From Opitutaceae bacterium (GTDB lineage Bacteria > Verrucomicrobiota > Verrucomicrobiia > Opitutales > Opitutaceae): a stretch of DNA of 64,000 nt. Positions within the stretch are counted from its first letter, which is position 1, and each line of letters opens with the position of its first letter. The stretch lies in assembly GCA_027490995.1 (NCBI GenBank), contig JAIXWY010000003.1, positions 558,001-622,000 on the forward strand, in the 5' to 3' direction. Both the position numbers and the translations under genes were made by a program. Below are positions 36,411-44,829 of this stretch, one piece after another. The notes below the pieces were generated by a model. It was given only the letters and a program-made list of their open reading frames with translations. It did no database searches and had not been told where the DNA came from.

Positions 36411-37661
36411 TCACGACTTCGGGGTGACGATCACCGGCCCGAACGCTGGGATCGCCATGTCGCGCCCGTCGGTGATGTTGGAGTAACGGTCCATGCCCAG
36501 ACCGTAGATCAACTTCACCGGCGCTTTGATTTCGCGCGAGTACCAGACCAGCACGCTGGCGGGATCTGCAGGGTCGAACTCGATCTTGTAGGCCATCGGT
36601 CCCTGTTTCTTGGGGTCGTCCGGGATCAACTCGAATCCCGCCGGGCGGCCACTGGCTTGAAGGCGACCGGTGACCCCGGAGAAGCGCACTCGCAGGCAGT
36701 GATGCAGGGCCTGCGTGGACGGCAGGATCTCGTGGGAGACGTAGTTGATCGGGGTGGCGTAGCCGGCCTTGCCGTAGACGTGGGTCAGCGCGGTCTCGGC
36801 GAGGCGGCGTCCCAAGCGACGCTGGCCCTCGGTGCCGATGTGGATGAGGTCATCGAGTGGCAAGTCCACCGACGGGACGACCCAGAGATTGGGGCGGAGC
36901 GAGGCGGCGTTGCGTTGGTGTTCTTGGATCAGTTGCCAGAACGGATCGGTGGTGCGGTCCTCGTTGGCGTACCGGCCAATCTGCACGTAGATGAACGGGA
37001 GGTCGGGGATGCCGGTATCGCGGCGCACACTATCGACCAGGTTCAGGAAATCCGCCGTGAAACGATCGGCTGACTCGCGCGACCCGGTCTGTCCCTCGCC
37101 CTGGTACCAGATAACGCCCTTGATCCGGCCGCCGACCTTTTGGATCCGTTCGATCATGTTGCCGTAAAGAGATGCGGCGCCTTGGTCGCGCAGGCCGGGG
37201 GACCATTGGCGGAGGTTGGTGCCCCCGAGGGCGCAAGGGATCAGTCCGATCCGCCGGCCGGTGGCGCGCGACACCTGTTCTGCGAATGGAAGATCTGGAC
37301 CGAAGCCGCCGGCTTTTCCGGCGCGGTCGTCTTCCTGCAGCTTGGCCCAGGCCTCCTCCGTGAGCGTCGGATTCATCTTGAAAATCAACGTCTTGAAGAC
37401 CGGGGCAGCGGCGGCGTAGACGCGGTGAGTCGGAGGTACGGCGTCGACCCACTTATCGGTTAAGTCGAAAATGCGGACGTTCGGTACGGCAGGGGTATCG
37501 GCTGGCAGAATGCCGGCGCCCTGCATGTTAGACTGCCCGGCGGCGACCCACAGATCGACGTCAGCGCCGTCGGGGTGCGGATGAGTGGGCGCGGCCGCGG
37601 CTGAGAGAGGGAAGAGCGTGGAGCAAAGGCAGCCGAGGAGGCGGGTGAGCGTGAGTCGCAT
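36411..37661 (-). CDS. Exported sialate O-acetylesterase-like SGNH protein
   Basis: The protein has 416 residues with a signal peptide ending near LSAAAAP. The sialate O-acetylesterase/DUF303 domain shows block I VAAGQSNMQG with the catalytic Ser, CALGGTNLRQW, VIWYQGEGQT, and the Asp-His pair in DLIHIGTEG. It should remove acetyl groups from sugars in the periplasm. The last 130 residues form an added beta domain. It converges on the prp operon end with a 22-base gap and is divergent from the second desaturase. Confidence 0.85.
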   Translation of the reverse strand: MRLTLTRLLGCLCSTLFPLSAAAAPTHPHPDGADVDLWVAAGQSNMQGAGILPADTPAVPNVRIFDLTDKWVDAVPPTHRVYAAAAPVFKTLIFKMNPTLTEEAWAKLQEDDRAGKAGGFGPDLPFAEQVSRATGRRIGLIPCALGGTNLRQWSPGLRDQGAASLYGNMIERIQKVGGRIKGVIWYQGEGQTGSRESADRFTADFLNLVDSVRRDTGIPDLPFIYVQIGRYANEDRTTDPFWQLIQEHQRNAASLRPNLWVVPSVDLPLDDLIHIGTEGQRRLGRRLAETALTHVYGKAGYATPINYVSHEILPSTQALHHCLRVRFSGVTGRLQASGRPAGFELIPDDPKKQGPMAYKIEFDPADPASVLVWYSREIKAPVKLIYGLGMDRYSNITDGRDMAIPAFGPVIVTPKS

Positions 37662-37694
37662 AGGCTAGGGATGACGCTGAACTCAGCGCCAATT

Positions 37695-37719
37695 TGATCG
37701 CGTGGACAAGCCGCGATCA
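37695..37719. promoter_or_regulatory. Inverted repeat between esterase and second desaturase
   Basis: TGATCGCG at 37695-37702 pairs perfectly with CGCGATCA at 37712-37719 across a 9-base spacer. A further 6-bp inverted repeat lies at 37675-37688. They sit in the 153-base divergent spacer and are candidate operators for one or both genes. No regulator gene is adjacent. Confidence 0.4.
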
Positions 37720-37814
37720 TCGCGTGCGTACCGGCTGGGAGAGGGCGTTCCCCGCGGGGTCTTCCTTGCTCGCAGATCACCTCAGGCGTAGGGTGCGGAA
37801 ACGGGATTTTTGCC

Positions 37815-38951
37815 ATGCAAGACACCACGGAGAAGCCCATCAGGATTAACTGGTACCGGTCGCCCATTGATCGCGCGGTTCTCAGCCGCCTCGTGCAGCG
37901 GAATGACGCGCGAGCGTTTACGCAGGTGCTGCTTCAACTCGGTTTGTTCGCCCTCACCGCCGCGATTGCGTATGCGATTTATCGGCGGATTGATGCTGGC
38001 AACTGGCCTTGGATGGTGCCGCTGTTGCTGCTCAGCCTCTTTGTGCACGGCACCAACGGCAGCTTCTTCGGGGGTGTGGCGGGCCACGAACTCTGCCACA
38101 AAACTCCCTTCTCCTCGCCGTTCTGGAACACCTTCTTCCTCCGCATCTACTCGTTCCTCGCGTGGTTTGACCCGCTGGCCTTCCGGACCAGCCACGTGCG
38201 GCATCATCAGGCGACGACCCATGTTGAGCACGACGGCGAGATCGTTTTGCCGCAGCGAATTGATTGGGATAGCGTCCCGTTCATTCTCGCGCACCTTGCG
38301 TTCAACCCCGTCGCAATCTGGAAGCTGTTCCGTCATTGGGTTGCTCTCGCGTTGGGAGATTTCTCGCGGGACGGATTTTTCAAGGCGGAGTGGTTGAGAC
38401 GCATCCTGCCGGAGTCCGACGTCAAAGCACGGCGCGAGCGCGTGCGCTGGGCCCGGATCGTCCTCGGGGGGCACCTGGCCTTGGCGACCCTTTTCCTGGT
38501 CACCGGCCACGGTTTTCTCATTGTGGTGGTGAACCTCGGCACGTTCTACGCGGGATGGTTGGTGCTGCTGATGGGGGCACCGCAGCATGTGGGAATGGCG
38601 TCGAACACCCCGGACTTCCGCCGGTGCTGCCGGACCTACACCTGCGGCCCGGTGCCGGCGTTCTTCTACTGGAACATGCAGTACCATGTGGAGCACCACA
38701 TGTTCCCGGCGGTGCCGTTCTATAACCTCCCGCGCTTGCGCGAAGCGATCGCGCATGATCTGCCCCCGGCCTCGCATGGACTCTGGGCCACGTGGCGTGA
38801 CGACATCATCCCCGTGGTGCGGCGGCAGCGAGAGGACCCGAACTACGTCTACGTGCCGCCGATCCCGGGGAGCGAGGGTGAAAGGGCGTCGGATGCCCAG
38901 CTCCTCGCAGAGGCGCTGCAGGCCACTCCCTCCGAGCGTCCTAGCGTCTAG
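37815..38951 (+). CDS. Membrane fatty acid desaturase (second copy)
   Basis: The protein has 378 residues. His boxes HELCHK, HVRHH and HVEHH mark a membrane di-iron desaturase, with hydrophobic segments before the first box and between the second and third. It is a paralogue of the desaturase at 24595; both start with a TEKPIRINWYRSP/PKGIEWYRTPLP type segment and share the C-terminal HDLPP..HG pattern. Different third boxes suggest different substrates or positions. Its 3' end overlaps the convergent gene by 11 bases. Confidence 0.87.
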   Translation: MQDTTEKPIRINWYRSPIDRAVLSRLVQRNDARAFTQVLLQLGLFALTAAIAYAIYRRIDAGNWPWMVPLLLLSLFVHGTNGSFFGGVAGHELCHKTPFSSPFWNTFFLRIYSFLAWFDPLAFRTSHVRHHQATTHVEHDGEIVLPQRIDWDSVPFILAHLAFNPVAIWKLFRHWVALALGDFSRDGFFKAEWLRRILPESDVKARRERVRWARIVLGGHLALATLFLVTGHGFLIVVVNLGTFYAGWLVLLMGAPQHVGMASNTPDFRRCCRTYTCGPVPAFFYWNMQYHVEHHMFPAVPFYNLPRLREAIAHDLPPASHGLWATWRDDIIPVVRRQREDPNYVYVPPIPGSEGERASDAQLLAEALQATPSERPSV

Positions 38952-39486
38952 GCACGACGGTGGCCGGGGAGCGCGTGGCGCCCCACCGTTCTTGCCACGT
39001 CAGCCAACCTCCTCCGCAAAGGAGCAGCGCGCCGAATCCGGCGACGCTGAGCAGAATCGCCGGTTCTCCCGTCGGGGTACGTAGCCCCAGCAGGCCGAGC
39101 GTAACGTACCAGACACCCACTCCCATGAACGCGGGTGCACCCCAGCGTGGGCGTCCTGTACCCCAGAGGGCGAGGAGCCAGCCCGCGGGGTAGGGGAGCA
39201 GGGTGAGGAGCCAGACCGGCGAGCGGCCCGTTGCTCCTCCGACGCCTCCCAAGGCGCTTAAGATCCACATACCCGCGACTCCGGCGATGACCAGGATCGC
39301 GGCGAGGCGCGCTCGTCGCTGCGTCGCTGGCGGGAGCGAGCCACGCCCGGCGATGGCCAGAATACCGGCGGAGGCCGCAACCAACCAAGAGCCCTCAAGC
39401 GGATCGAGCGCCCCCAGGAGAAGCGCGGCGTAGGCGACGGTGCGCACGGTTACCGCCGAAATGTGTCGAGAGTCGGCAGACGGCAT
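38941..39486 (-). CDS. Hypothetical membrane protein, 181 aa
   Basis: I do not recognise a family. The chain has about six hydrophobic segments (for example AYAALLLGALDPL, AAILVIAGVAGMWILSAL, PVWLLTLLPYPAGWLLALW, ILLSVAGFGALLLCGGGWL). It lies downstream of marC on the same strand with an 85-base gap. Its stop lies inside the end of the convergent desaturase gene. Consistent hydrophobic periodicity supports a real gene. Confidence 0.65.
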   Translation of the reverse strand: MPSADSRHISAVTVRTVAYAALLLGALDPLEGSWLVAASAGILAIAGRGSLPPATQRRARLAAILVIAGVAGMWILSALGGVGGATGRSPVWLLTLLPYPAGWLLALWGTGRPRWGAPAFMGVGVWYVTLGLLGLRTPTGEPAILLSVAGFGALLLCGGGWLTWQERWGATRSPATVVPRR

Positions 39487-39571
39487 GGTGACCCGGTGCG
39501 GAAGCAGAGGATGGTGAGGGCCGCGGACCGCGCCAGCGAGGACGACGGCGCCGCTGGTGAAGGATTGCGCC

Positions 39572-40159
39572 CTAGCTGCGCAGGCCGCTGCGAATCATCG
39601 CCACCGCGATCGCCGCGAGAAGCATCGACACGATTTTCGAGACCGCGCGCAGTCCTGCCGGTCCGATGCGGCGACCCAGCCACTCGCTGTAGTGCAGCGC
39701 CAGCACCACGAGGACGAGGTTCGCCGCGAGAGCGGCGAGCGTGACTGCGAGTCCGATCGCTTTGTTCTGCGCGAGAACGAGCAGGGTGGTGATGGAGGCG
39801 GGCCCCGCGATCAGCGGCATACCCAGCGGCACGATCCCGAAGTCTTCGGGCAGCTTCTCTGACTCGGAGGTCGAGGTCGAAAGGAGATCTTTGGCTGCCA
39901 AGATGAACAGGATCAGTCCTCCGGCGATTTGGAAATCGGCGACCGCGATGCCCAGCGCGGTGAAAACGGATTGTCCGAGAAACAAAAATCCGAGGGCGAC
40001 CAAGCCCCCCGTCCAGACCGCCTGATCCGCGAGGCGTCGCCGCTGGTTCGAAGGGATATTCTGGCCCATGCCAAGGAAGATGGCCGCCAGACCAATCGGA
40101 TCGATGGCGACGAACAGCGGGATAAAGGCTTGGAGAAAACGGGCACCCCACTCGAGCAT
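39572..40159 (-). CDS. MarC-family integral membrane protein
   Basis: The protein has 195 residues with six predicted membrane helices. The MarC family marks are AFIPLFVAIDPIGLAAIFLG near the start and PLGMPLIAGPASITTLLVL in the middle. The Asp-Pro-Ile-Gly in the first helix and Gly-Pro in the fourth are typical. The function of MarC proteins is unknown; the old link to multiple antibiotic resistance was not upheld. It lies between ilvA and the 181-residue membrane gene on the same strand. Confidence 0.88.
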   Translation of the reverse strand: MLEWGARFLQAFIPLFVAIDPIGLAAIFLGMGQNIPSNQRRRLADQAVWTGGLVALGFLFLGQSVFTALGIAVADFQIAGGLILFILAAKDLLSTSTSESEKLPEDFGIVPLGMPLIAGPASITTLLVLAQNKAIGLAVTLAALAANLVLVVLALHYSEWLGRRIGPAGLRAVSKIVSMLLAAIAVAMIRSGLRS

Positions 40160-40236
40160 GGCGGCAGAATGCGGATTCCAGAGAGAAAGGCAAACCGCCC
40201 CTCGGGCTGCGGCTCGAGCGGCAATCGATCAGCGGG

Positions 40237-41433
40237 TTACACCGCCTCGGCGCGCAGGCCGGCGCCGCGCAACGCGGCAAGCACGTCCGTCACGTGTGCC
40301 GGGCCGCGCGTCTGCAGGACCAGCTCGATCTCGACATACTGCGCGGAAAGCGAGGAGAACGCCCGCTGGTGGTGCACCTCCTCGATGTTCGCGCCGGCGC
40401 GAGCCACGGCGGTGGTGATCGTCGCCAGCGACCCAGGCACATCGCGCGCGCTGATCTTCAGGCGCACGAGCCGACCCGCGCGCACCAGGCCGTGTCCGAT
40501 GATGGCGGAGAGCAGCAAGGGATCGATGTTGCCGCCGCACAGCACGAGCCCGACCCTGCGGCCCCGGAACCGCTCGCGATGCGCAAGCAGGGCGGCCAGA
40601 CCGGCGGCGCCGGCGCCCTCGACGAGCGTTTTTTCCACCTCCAGAAGCATCACGATTGCCTGCTCGAGATCGGGTTCCTCCACCAAGACGAGGTCGTTCA
40701 CCGCTGCGGCGACGATCTGACGGGTGAGCGAGCCGGGCAGGCCCACGGCGATGCCATCGGCGATGGTGCTCTCGCCTTGGGGCAGGGACGTTCCCTTGAT
40801 CAGGTTGTACATCGCTGGGAAACGGCGCGTCTGCACGCCGACGACCTCGATCGAGGGCTTGATCGCCTTGGCGGCGGTGGCCATGCCAGCGATCAGGCCG
40901 CCCCCTCCGACGGAAATGACGAGCATGTCGAGGTCTGGCACCTCCTGAAGCATTTCGAGGGCGATCGTTCCCTGACCGGCGATCACCGCCGGATCGTCGT
41001 AGGGATGGACGAACGTCAGATTCCGTTCGCGGGCGAGCGCGTAGGCCATTTCCCGCGCCTCTTCCAGCGTGTCACCGTGAGTGATCACGGTGGCGCCGAA
41101 GCCCTCCGTGCGCTCGACCTTCACGGCCGACGTGTTTTTCGGCATCACGATGAGAGCCGGGATCCCCAGCCGCTGGCAGTGGTAGGCCACCCCCTGGGCG
41201 TGGTTACCCGCGCTCATGGCAATCACCCCGCGGCCGCGGGCGGCGGCATCGAGAAGGGTGAGGCAGTTGCATGCTCCGCGCTCCTTAAACGACGCGGTGA
41301 ACTGGAGATTCTCGAACTTCAGGAAAACCTCCGCCCCCGTGATCTGGCTGAGCGTCTGCGACGGCAGGCAGGGCGTCGAAAGAATCTGGCCCTTCAGATT
41401 TTGGGCGGCGGCTTGGATGTCGGCGAGCGTCAC
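40237..41433 (-). CDS. ilvA: Threonine ammonia-lyase with C-terminal ACT domain
   Basis: The protein has about 398 residues and is a PLP enzyme converting threonine to 2-oxobutyrate, the first step to isoleucine. The PLP Lys is in SFKERGA. SAGNHAQGVAYH binds the substrate, and SVGGGGLIAGMA forms the phosphate cup. The C-terminal ACT domain (about 330-398) is of the short form found in the TdcB-like/IlvA group. No ATG is suitably placed: the frame is open to 41973, and GTG 41433 is the likely start. CTG 41448 and ATT 41451 are also possible. The 2-oxobutyrate can yield propionyl-CoA, which fits the prp operon. Confidence 0.9.
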   Translation of the reverse strand: MTLADIQAAAQNLKGQILSTPCLPSQTLSQITGAEVFLKFENLQFTASFKERGACNCLTLLDAAARGRGVIAMSAGNHAQGVAYHCQRLGIPALIVMPKNTSAVKVERTEGFGATVITHGDTLEEAREMAYALARERNLTFVHPYDDPAVIAGQGTIALEMLQEVPDLDMLVISVGGGGLIAGMATAAKAIKPSIEVVGVQTRRFPAMYNLIKGTSLPQGESTIADGIAVGLPGSLTRQIVAAAVNDLVLVEEPDLEQAIVMLLEVEKTLVEGAGAAGLAALLAHRERFRGRRVGLVLCGGNIDPLLLSAIIGHGLVRAGRLVRLKISARDVPGSLATITTAVARAGANIEEVHHQRAFSSLSAQYVEIELVLQTRGPAHVTDVLAALRGAGLRAEAV

Positions 41434-41770
41434 GGCAGTAGCTTTCAGAATGTTGGGGCCGATTGGGCGGTGCAAGCGTCGCCCTCCATGGCCTCGGCCC
41501 GAGGCGAGGCGGCGCCGGCGTGCCCTACGGTGAGGGGGCTCCGTTCGTGCGCCGGTGCAGTCGGAGGCACGTGCGCCGAGCGCAACTCGGTGAGCGAAAG
41601 GGCGGCGGCCATGAGCGAACGTGAGCGCTCCGCCTTCCCAGTGCACGCTTTCTCTCTGAGCCTGAGCGTTTCGAACGTGGCCTCTTGACCCTGGTCGCAG
41701 CTCGCGTGTCGTGGCGGAAGTTTTCTGCGACGGAGTGTTTTCCGTCCGTCGTGCCGGACCCCTGACCCCC
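41434..41770. other. Divergent spacer between ilvA and the GH42-like gene
   Basis: The spacer of about 337 bases has no convincing gene. It holds small GC hairpins, such as a 6-bp stem at 41491-41505, and a 6-bp stem at 41729-41746 close to the GH42-like start. It must contain promoters for both divergent genes, but I cannot place them. If ilvA used a start further upstream, the spacer would be shorter. Confidence 0.5.
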
Positions 41771-43834
41771 ATGATCTCTTCACCCCTTGTGTCACGCTGG
41801 TTTCTTCTTGTTGGGTTAGCCCTGATGGCCGTGATGACTCCGGTGAGCCGGGTGGAGGCGGCCAGCGGCCCCAAGGTGGCGCCCCTGACGCTGACTGCGG
41901 GGGGCTTGGAGGTGGGTACGGACGAGGCTGCGTTTGAAGCGCGGGTGCGCGAGTTGAAGCGCATGGGCTTCACGAGTGTTCAAACCTATGTCTACTGGAA
42001 CAAGGTCGAGCCCTCCCCGGGGGAAATCGATTGGTCCGAGTACGACCGCGAGGTCGAGATCTACACTCGGGCGGGCCTGAAGTGGGTACCCTTTATTATC
42101 ATGGGACCGTGGTACGTGACGCCTCAGTGGGTTCGAGAGAAGCCCGGTATGGTGATGTACCGCTGCCTGGAGCATGGTCGCGAGATGGCGATCCCCTCCC
42201 TGTGGTCGCCGGGGATGCGGGATCATGTCCGCCACACGCTGCGGCAGCTTGCTGCCCACTACGGACCGAAGGGCGTGCTGGAGTCGGTGAACATCGGGAT
42301 CACGGGCGACTACGGCGAGGCGATCTACCCGGTGATCGGCAACTGGCCGGGCGAGTATCATTCGCATGCCGGTTACTGGTGCGGTGATGCGTTGGCGGAG
42401 GCGGATTTCCGGGCGCAGGTGCAGACGCTCTATCCCGAAGGTATTGCGGCGCTCAATCAGGCTTGGCGCAGCAGTTATCGCTCATGGGGTGAGGTACGCC
42501 CATTTCTTCCGGCCAAGGCGCCTTCCGAGCGGGCCTGGCAGGAGTTCCTCGCATGGTATCGTGATGAAATGACGGAGTTCTCGGACTTCTGCCTAGCGGA
42601 GACGCGGGCGGCTTTTCCTGGGGTCGACGTCTACCTGTGCACCGGCGGGGATATGGCTCCGGAGCACGGTTCAGACTTCTCCGCGCAGGCGAAAGTGGCG
42701 GCCAAGCACGGGGCGGGGATCCGGATCACCAACGAGGGCAGTTCGTTCGGCTATAATGTGCGCCTCACTCGCCTCGTGGCGACAGCGGGCCGTCACTATG
42801 GAGCCTTTTTCGGCAATGAACCGGCATCGTATGTGTCGGCGGAGGGAATGGTGGGCCGCATGTTCAATGCGGTGACCTCCGGGGCAAACCAGATGTTTGC
42901 GTGGTCGGGCGAGCTTGTGATCGACCCAAAGACGCGCAAGTGGTCACCGATGGGGGAACAAACGGGTCGGCTGAGCCCGTTCTTTCGCCAACAACAGCGA
43001 CCGCGCATCGATGCGGTCGTGTACCAGCCCAACCTCTCCGCGTCGCAGGTCCTGAGTGCGGACGTGGCGCAGTCGGGCATGGCGCGGGTAGGTGAGTTCC
43101 TCGCCGAGTTTCGACGCTTTATTGACTACGATCTCGCTGACGACCGTTTGATCCAGGACGGCGTCCTGGCGGGCAAGAGCATCCTTTTCGTCGCCAATGC
43201 CCAGGTAGTCGATGCGCGGACGACGCGGGCCATCGCGGACTGGGTGCGGTCAGGAGGACTGCTCTTTGTACTCGGTCACCGACCGATCGACTGGGATGGG
43301 TCGACGGCGCCGTTCGACGCGCTCACGGGTTTCATGCCGCAGACGGATGATATCCGGGGCATCGACGTCAAAGGGATGCGGATCGCGCGTCCGGACCTAC
43401 TTCCTTCGATCGCGGCCCTCACGAATGTCACTCCGTTCGGCGCCTATCGCCCCTTGGCGCCCGACGTCGAGATTCTGATGGGGATGCAGTACTCTCCGGA
43501 TCTGGCGGTGGCTTGGCGCAAGCCTTTGGGTAAGGGAATGGTGTACTCCTATTTCGGCTCGATGGATCTCCGGCAGAACGAGGCGAGCTGGGCGCAGTCG
43601 CATCGCCTTCCTTTGCGGTTCATCCAGGACCTTCTGCAGAGCGCGATCACGGAGAAGCGCCTTGCCGCCGTGCCGGCGACGCTGAACTTTGATCTTCCAG
43701 ACGTTTACAAGGTCGAGACCGACGCCGGTCTTTGGATCCTCAACATGGGCGTCGAGTCTCGGGACGTGCCGGTCGGCGCCGGACGTTCTGTGCGGGTCTC
43801 GCCGTTCGACATCGCATTGCACCCCCGCGGATGA
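41771..43834 (+). CDS. Exported beta-galactosidase-like hydrolase (GH42-like)
   Basis: The protein has 687 residues. A signal peptide ends near VSRVEAAS. The N-terminal TIM barrel has FTSVQTYVYWNKVEPSPG, typical of GH42/GH35-type enzymes. The probable acid/base Glu is in NIGITGDYGEAIYP and the probable nucleophile Glu in AFFGNEPASYVS. A trimerisation-like alpha/beta domain (about 415-560) and a C-terminal beta domain follow. It probably releases galactosyl or related residues. The ATG follows GACCCCC. It is an isolated gene with no transporter next to it. Confidence 0.78.
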   Translation: MISSPLVSRWFLLVGLALMAVMTPVSRVEAASGPKVAPLTLTAGGLEVGTDEAAFEARVRELKRMGFTSVQTYVYWNKVEPSPGEIDWSEYDREVEIYTRAGLKWVPFIIMGPWYVTPQWVREKPGMVMYRCLEHGREMAIPSLWSPGMRDHVRHTLRQLAAHYGPKGVLESVNIGITGDYGEAIYPVIGNWPGEYHSHAGYWCGDALAEADFRAQVQTLYPEGIAALNQAWRSSYRSWGEVRPFLPAKAPSERAWQEFLAWYRDEMTEFSDFCLAETRAAFPGVDVYLCTGGDMAPEHGSDFSAQAKVAAKHGAGIRITNEGSSFGYNVRLTRLVATAGRHYGAFFGNEPASYVSAEGMVGRMFNAVTSGANQMFAWSGELVIDPKTRKWSPMGEQTGRLSPFFRQQQRPRIDAVVYQPNLSASQVLSADVAQSGMARVGEFLAEFRRFIDYDLADDRLIQDGVLAGKSILFVANAQVVDARTTRAIADWVRSGGLLFVLGHRPIDWDGSTAPFDALTGFMPQTDDIRGIDVKGMRIARPDLLPSIAALTNVTPFGAYRPLAPDVEILMGMQYSPDLAVAWRKPLGKGMVYSYFGSMDLRQNEASWAQSHRLPLRFIQDLLQSAITEKRLAAVPATLNFDLPDVYKVETDAGLWILNMGVESRDVPVGAGRSVRVSPFDIALHPRG

Positions 43835-43847
43835 GCGAGCGGAGGCG

Positions 43848-43871
43848 GTGAGCGGTCCGCGGACCGCTCAC
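43848..43871. terminator. 24-base perfect palindrome between convergent genes
   Basis: A perfect 24-base palindrome begins 13 bases after the GH42-like stop and ends 63 bases before the stop of the convergent DUF4239 gene. Its half-site is GTGAGCGGTCCG. It is followed by a short T-rich stretch (CTGTTTCCC). It most likely serves as a bidirectional terminator. Confidence 0.6.
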
Positions 43872-43934
43872 TGACCGCTCTGTTTCCCGCCGACTGGACT
43901 GGGCCTGCGGCTCGGCTCGCCTCGTGGTCGGCGC

Positions 43935-44750
43935 CTACTTCGCCAGCTTGGCGTCGATCAGATCGCGCAGGTCGGCGAAGCCGTTGGAACTAATGCTCAG
44001 CTCGCCTCGGAACGGATTGTCGGTGGCGACCAGAAAAAAGATCAGTAGTCCGAGCATCATGGATACGCTGATCGTGGAGAAGAGTTTCACCGCTTCTGAG
44101 TTCGCGGCGACAAACCAGGTTGAGACGATGGTGAGCAGCGCTCCGATCACGACGATCCACCAGAGCGGGGCGGTCAGGCGCGCATCGTAGCTTCTCGCCC
44201 GCTCATCGCCGGCCTGCATCAGTGCATTCAGTTGCTGGACGGACCTGGCCTGCCGTTGGATGCTTCCGCCTCCCCCCCCGAGCAGGCGTCCAGGCTCGCG
44301 GGCGCTCAGCAGTACTTCGATGGCCTCAAGTTTCTCCGCCTCGCCTTGGGGCGGTTGACCGGCCTGTTGGGCGGGCCACGACTTGGTGACGACGATATCG
44401 GCCCAGTCGCGTAGTTGACGCAGCGCCTCGGACCGGGTCGGTTCGGGAAGCGTGTTCAGCGTGCGCTTCAGGTTGGTGGCCGCCAGCACTTCCCGCTGGG
44501 CCAGCGTGTCCATCGAGTTGAACGTATCCCAGGTGCCGACCGCGACGAGGCCTAGCGTGATGCCGAAAAAGATGCCCAGCGTGCTGCTGACGATCCCGAC
44601 CACATCGTTCTGCCCGGGGTAGGGGCCAACCCAGGTCTCGATGCGTTTGCGCAAGAGCAAGAGTCCGCCAATCGCGAAGATGACGAAGGCGGACGTGACG
44701 ACCACGCCGAGCCAGACGGTGGGAAGATCGTAGAGCCAGTAGAGCGACAT
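43935..44750 (-). CDS. DUF4239 (bestrophin-like) membrane protein
   Basis: The protein has 271 residues. Four hydrophobic segments lie as two pairs around a hydrophilic middle domain (about 75-185): VVVTSAFVIFAIGGLLLL, VSSTLGIFFGITLGLVAVG, LWWIVVIGALLTIVST and LFSTISVSMMLGLLIFFL. The layout and the NPFRGELSIS C-terminus match DUF4239, described as bestrophin-like. An ion channel role is suggested by the family name only. A strong hairpin abuts its start codon, so its translation may be controlled. Confidence 0.8.
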   Translation of the reverse strand: MSLYWLYDLPTVWLGVVVTSAFVIFAIGGLLLLRKRIETWVGPYPGQNDVVGIVSSTLGIFFGITLGLVAVGTWDTFNSMDTLAQREVLAATNLKRTLNTLPEPTRSEALRQLRDWADIVVTKSWPAQQAGQPPQGEAEKLEAIEVLLSAREPGRLLGGGGGSIQRQARSVQQLNALMQAGDERARSYDARLTAPLWWIVVIGALLTIVSTWFVAANSEAVKLFSTISVSMMLGLLIFFLVATDNPFRGELSISSNGFADLRDLIDAKLAK

Positions 44751-44774
44751 GCTTTCCGGATATCTTCGGAAAGC
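44751..44774 (-). promoter_or_regulatory. Hairpin directly before the DUF4239 ATG
   Basis: A perfect 8-bp stem (GCTTTCCG pairing with CGGAAAGC) with an 8-base loop ends at the base before the ATG at 44750. The GGAAAG in its 3' arm is the only purine-rich stretch before the start, so the hairpin would mask the ribosome landing site. This may be an RNA switch, a thermometer or a protein operator. It could also be the operator of a DNA-binding repressor. Confidence 0.5.
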
Positions 44775-44802
44775 TGATAATCAAGCGTTTACCGATCATC
44801 AG

Positions 44803-44829
44803 CCCGCTCGTTGGCGACGAGCGAGCGGG
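44803..44829 (-). terminator. Hairpin after the GT28 gene
   Basis: An 8-bp perfect stem (CCCGCTCG pairing with CGAGCGGG) with an 11-base loop begins directly after the minus-strand stop at 44830. It has no T-run. It may end the phosphoesterase-glycosyltransferase transcript or stabilise its 3' end. Confidence 0.45.
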
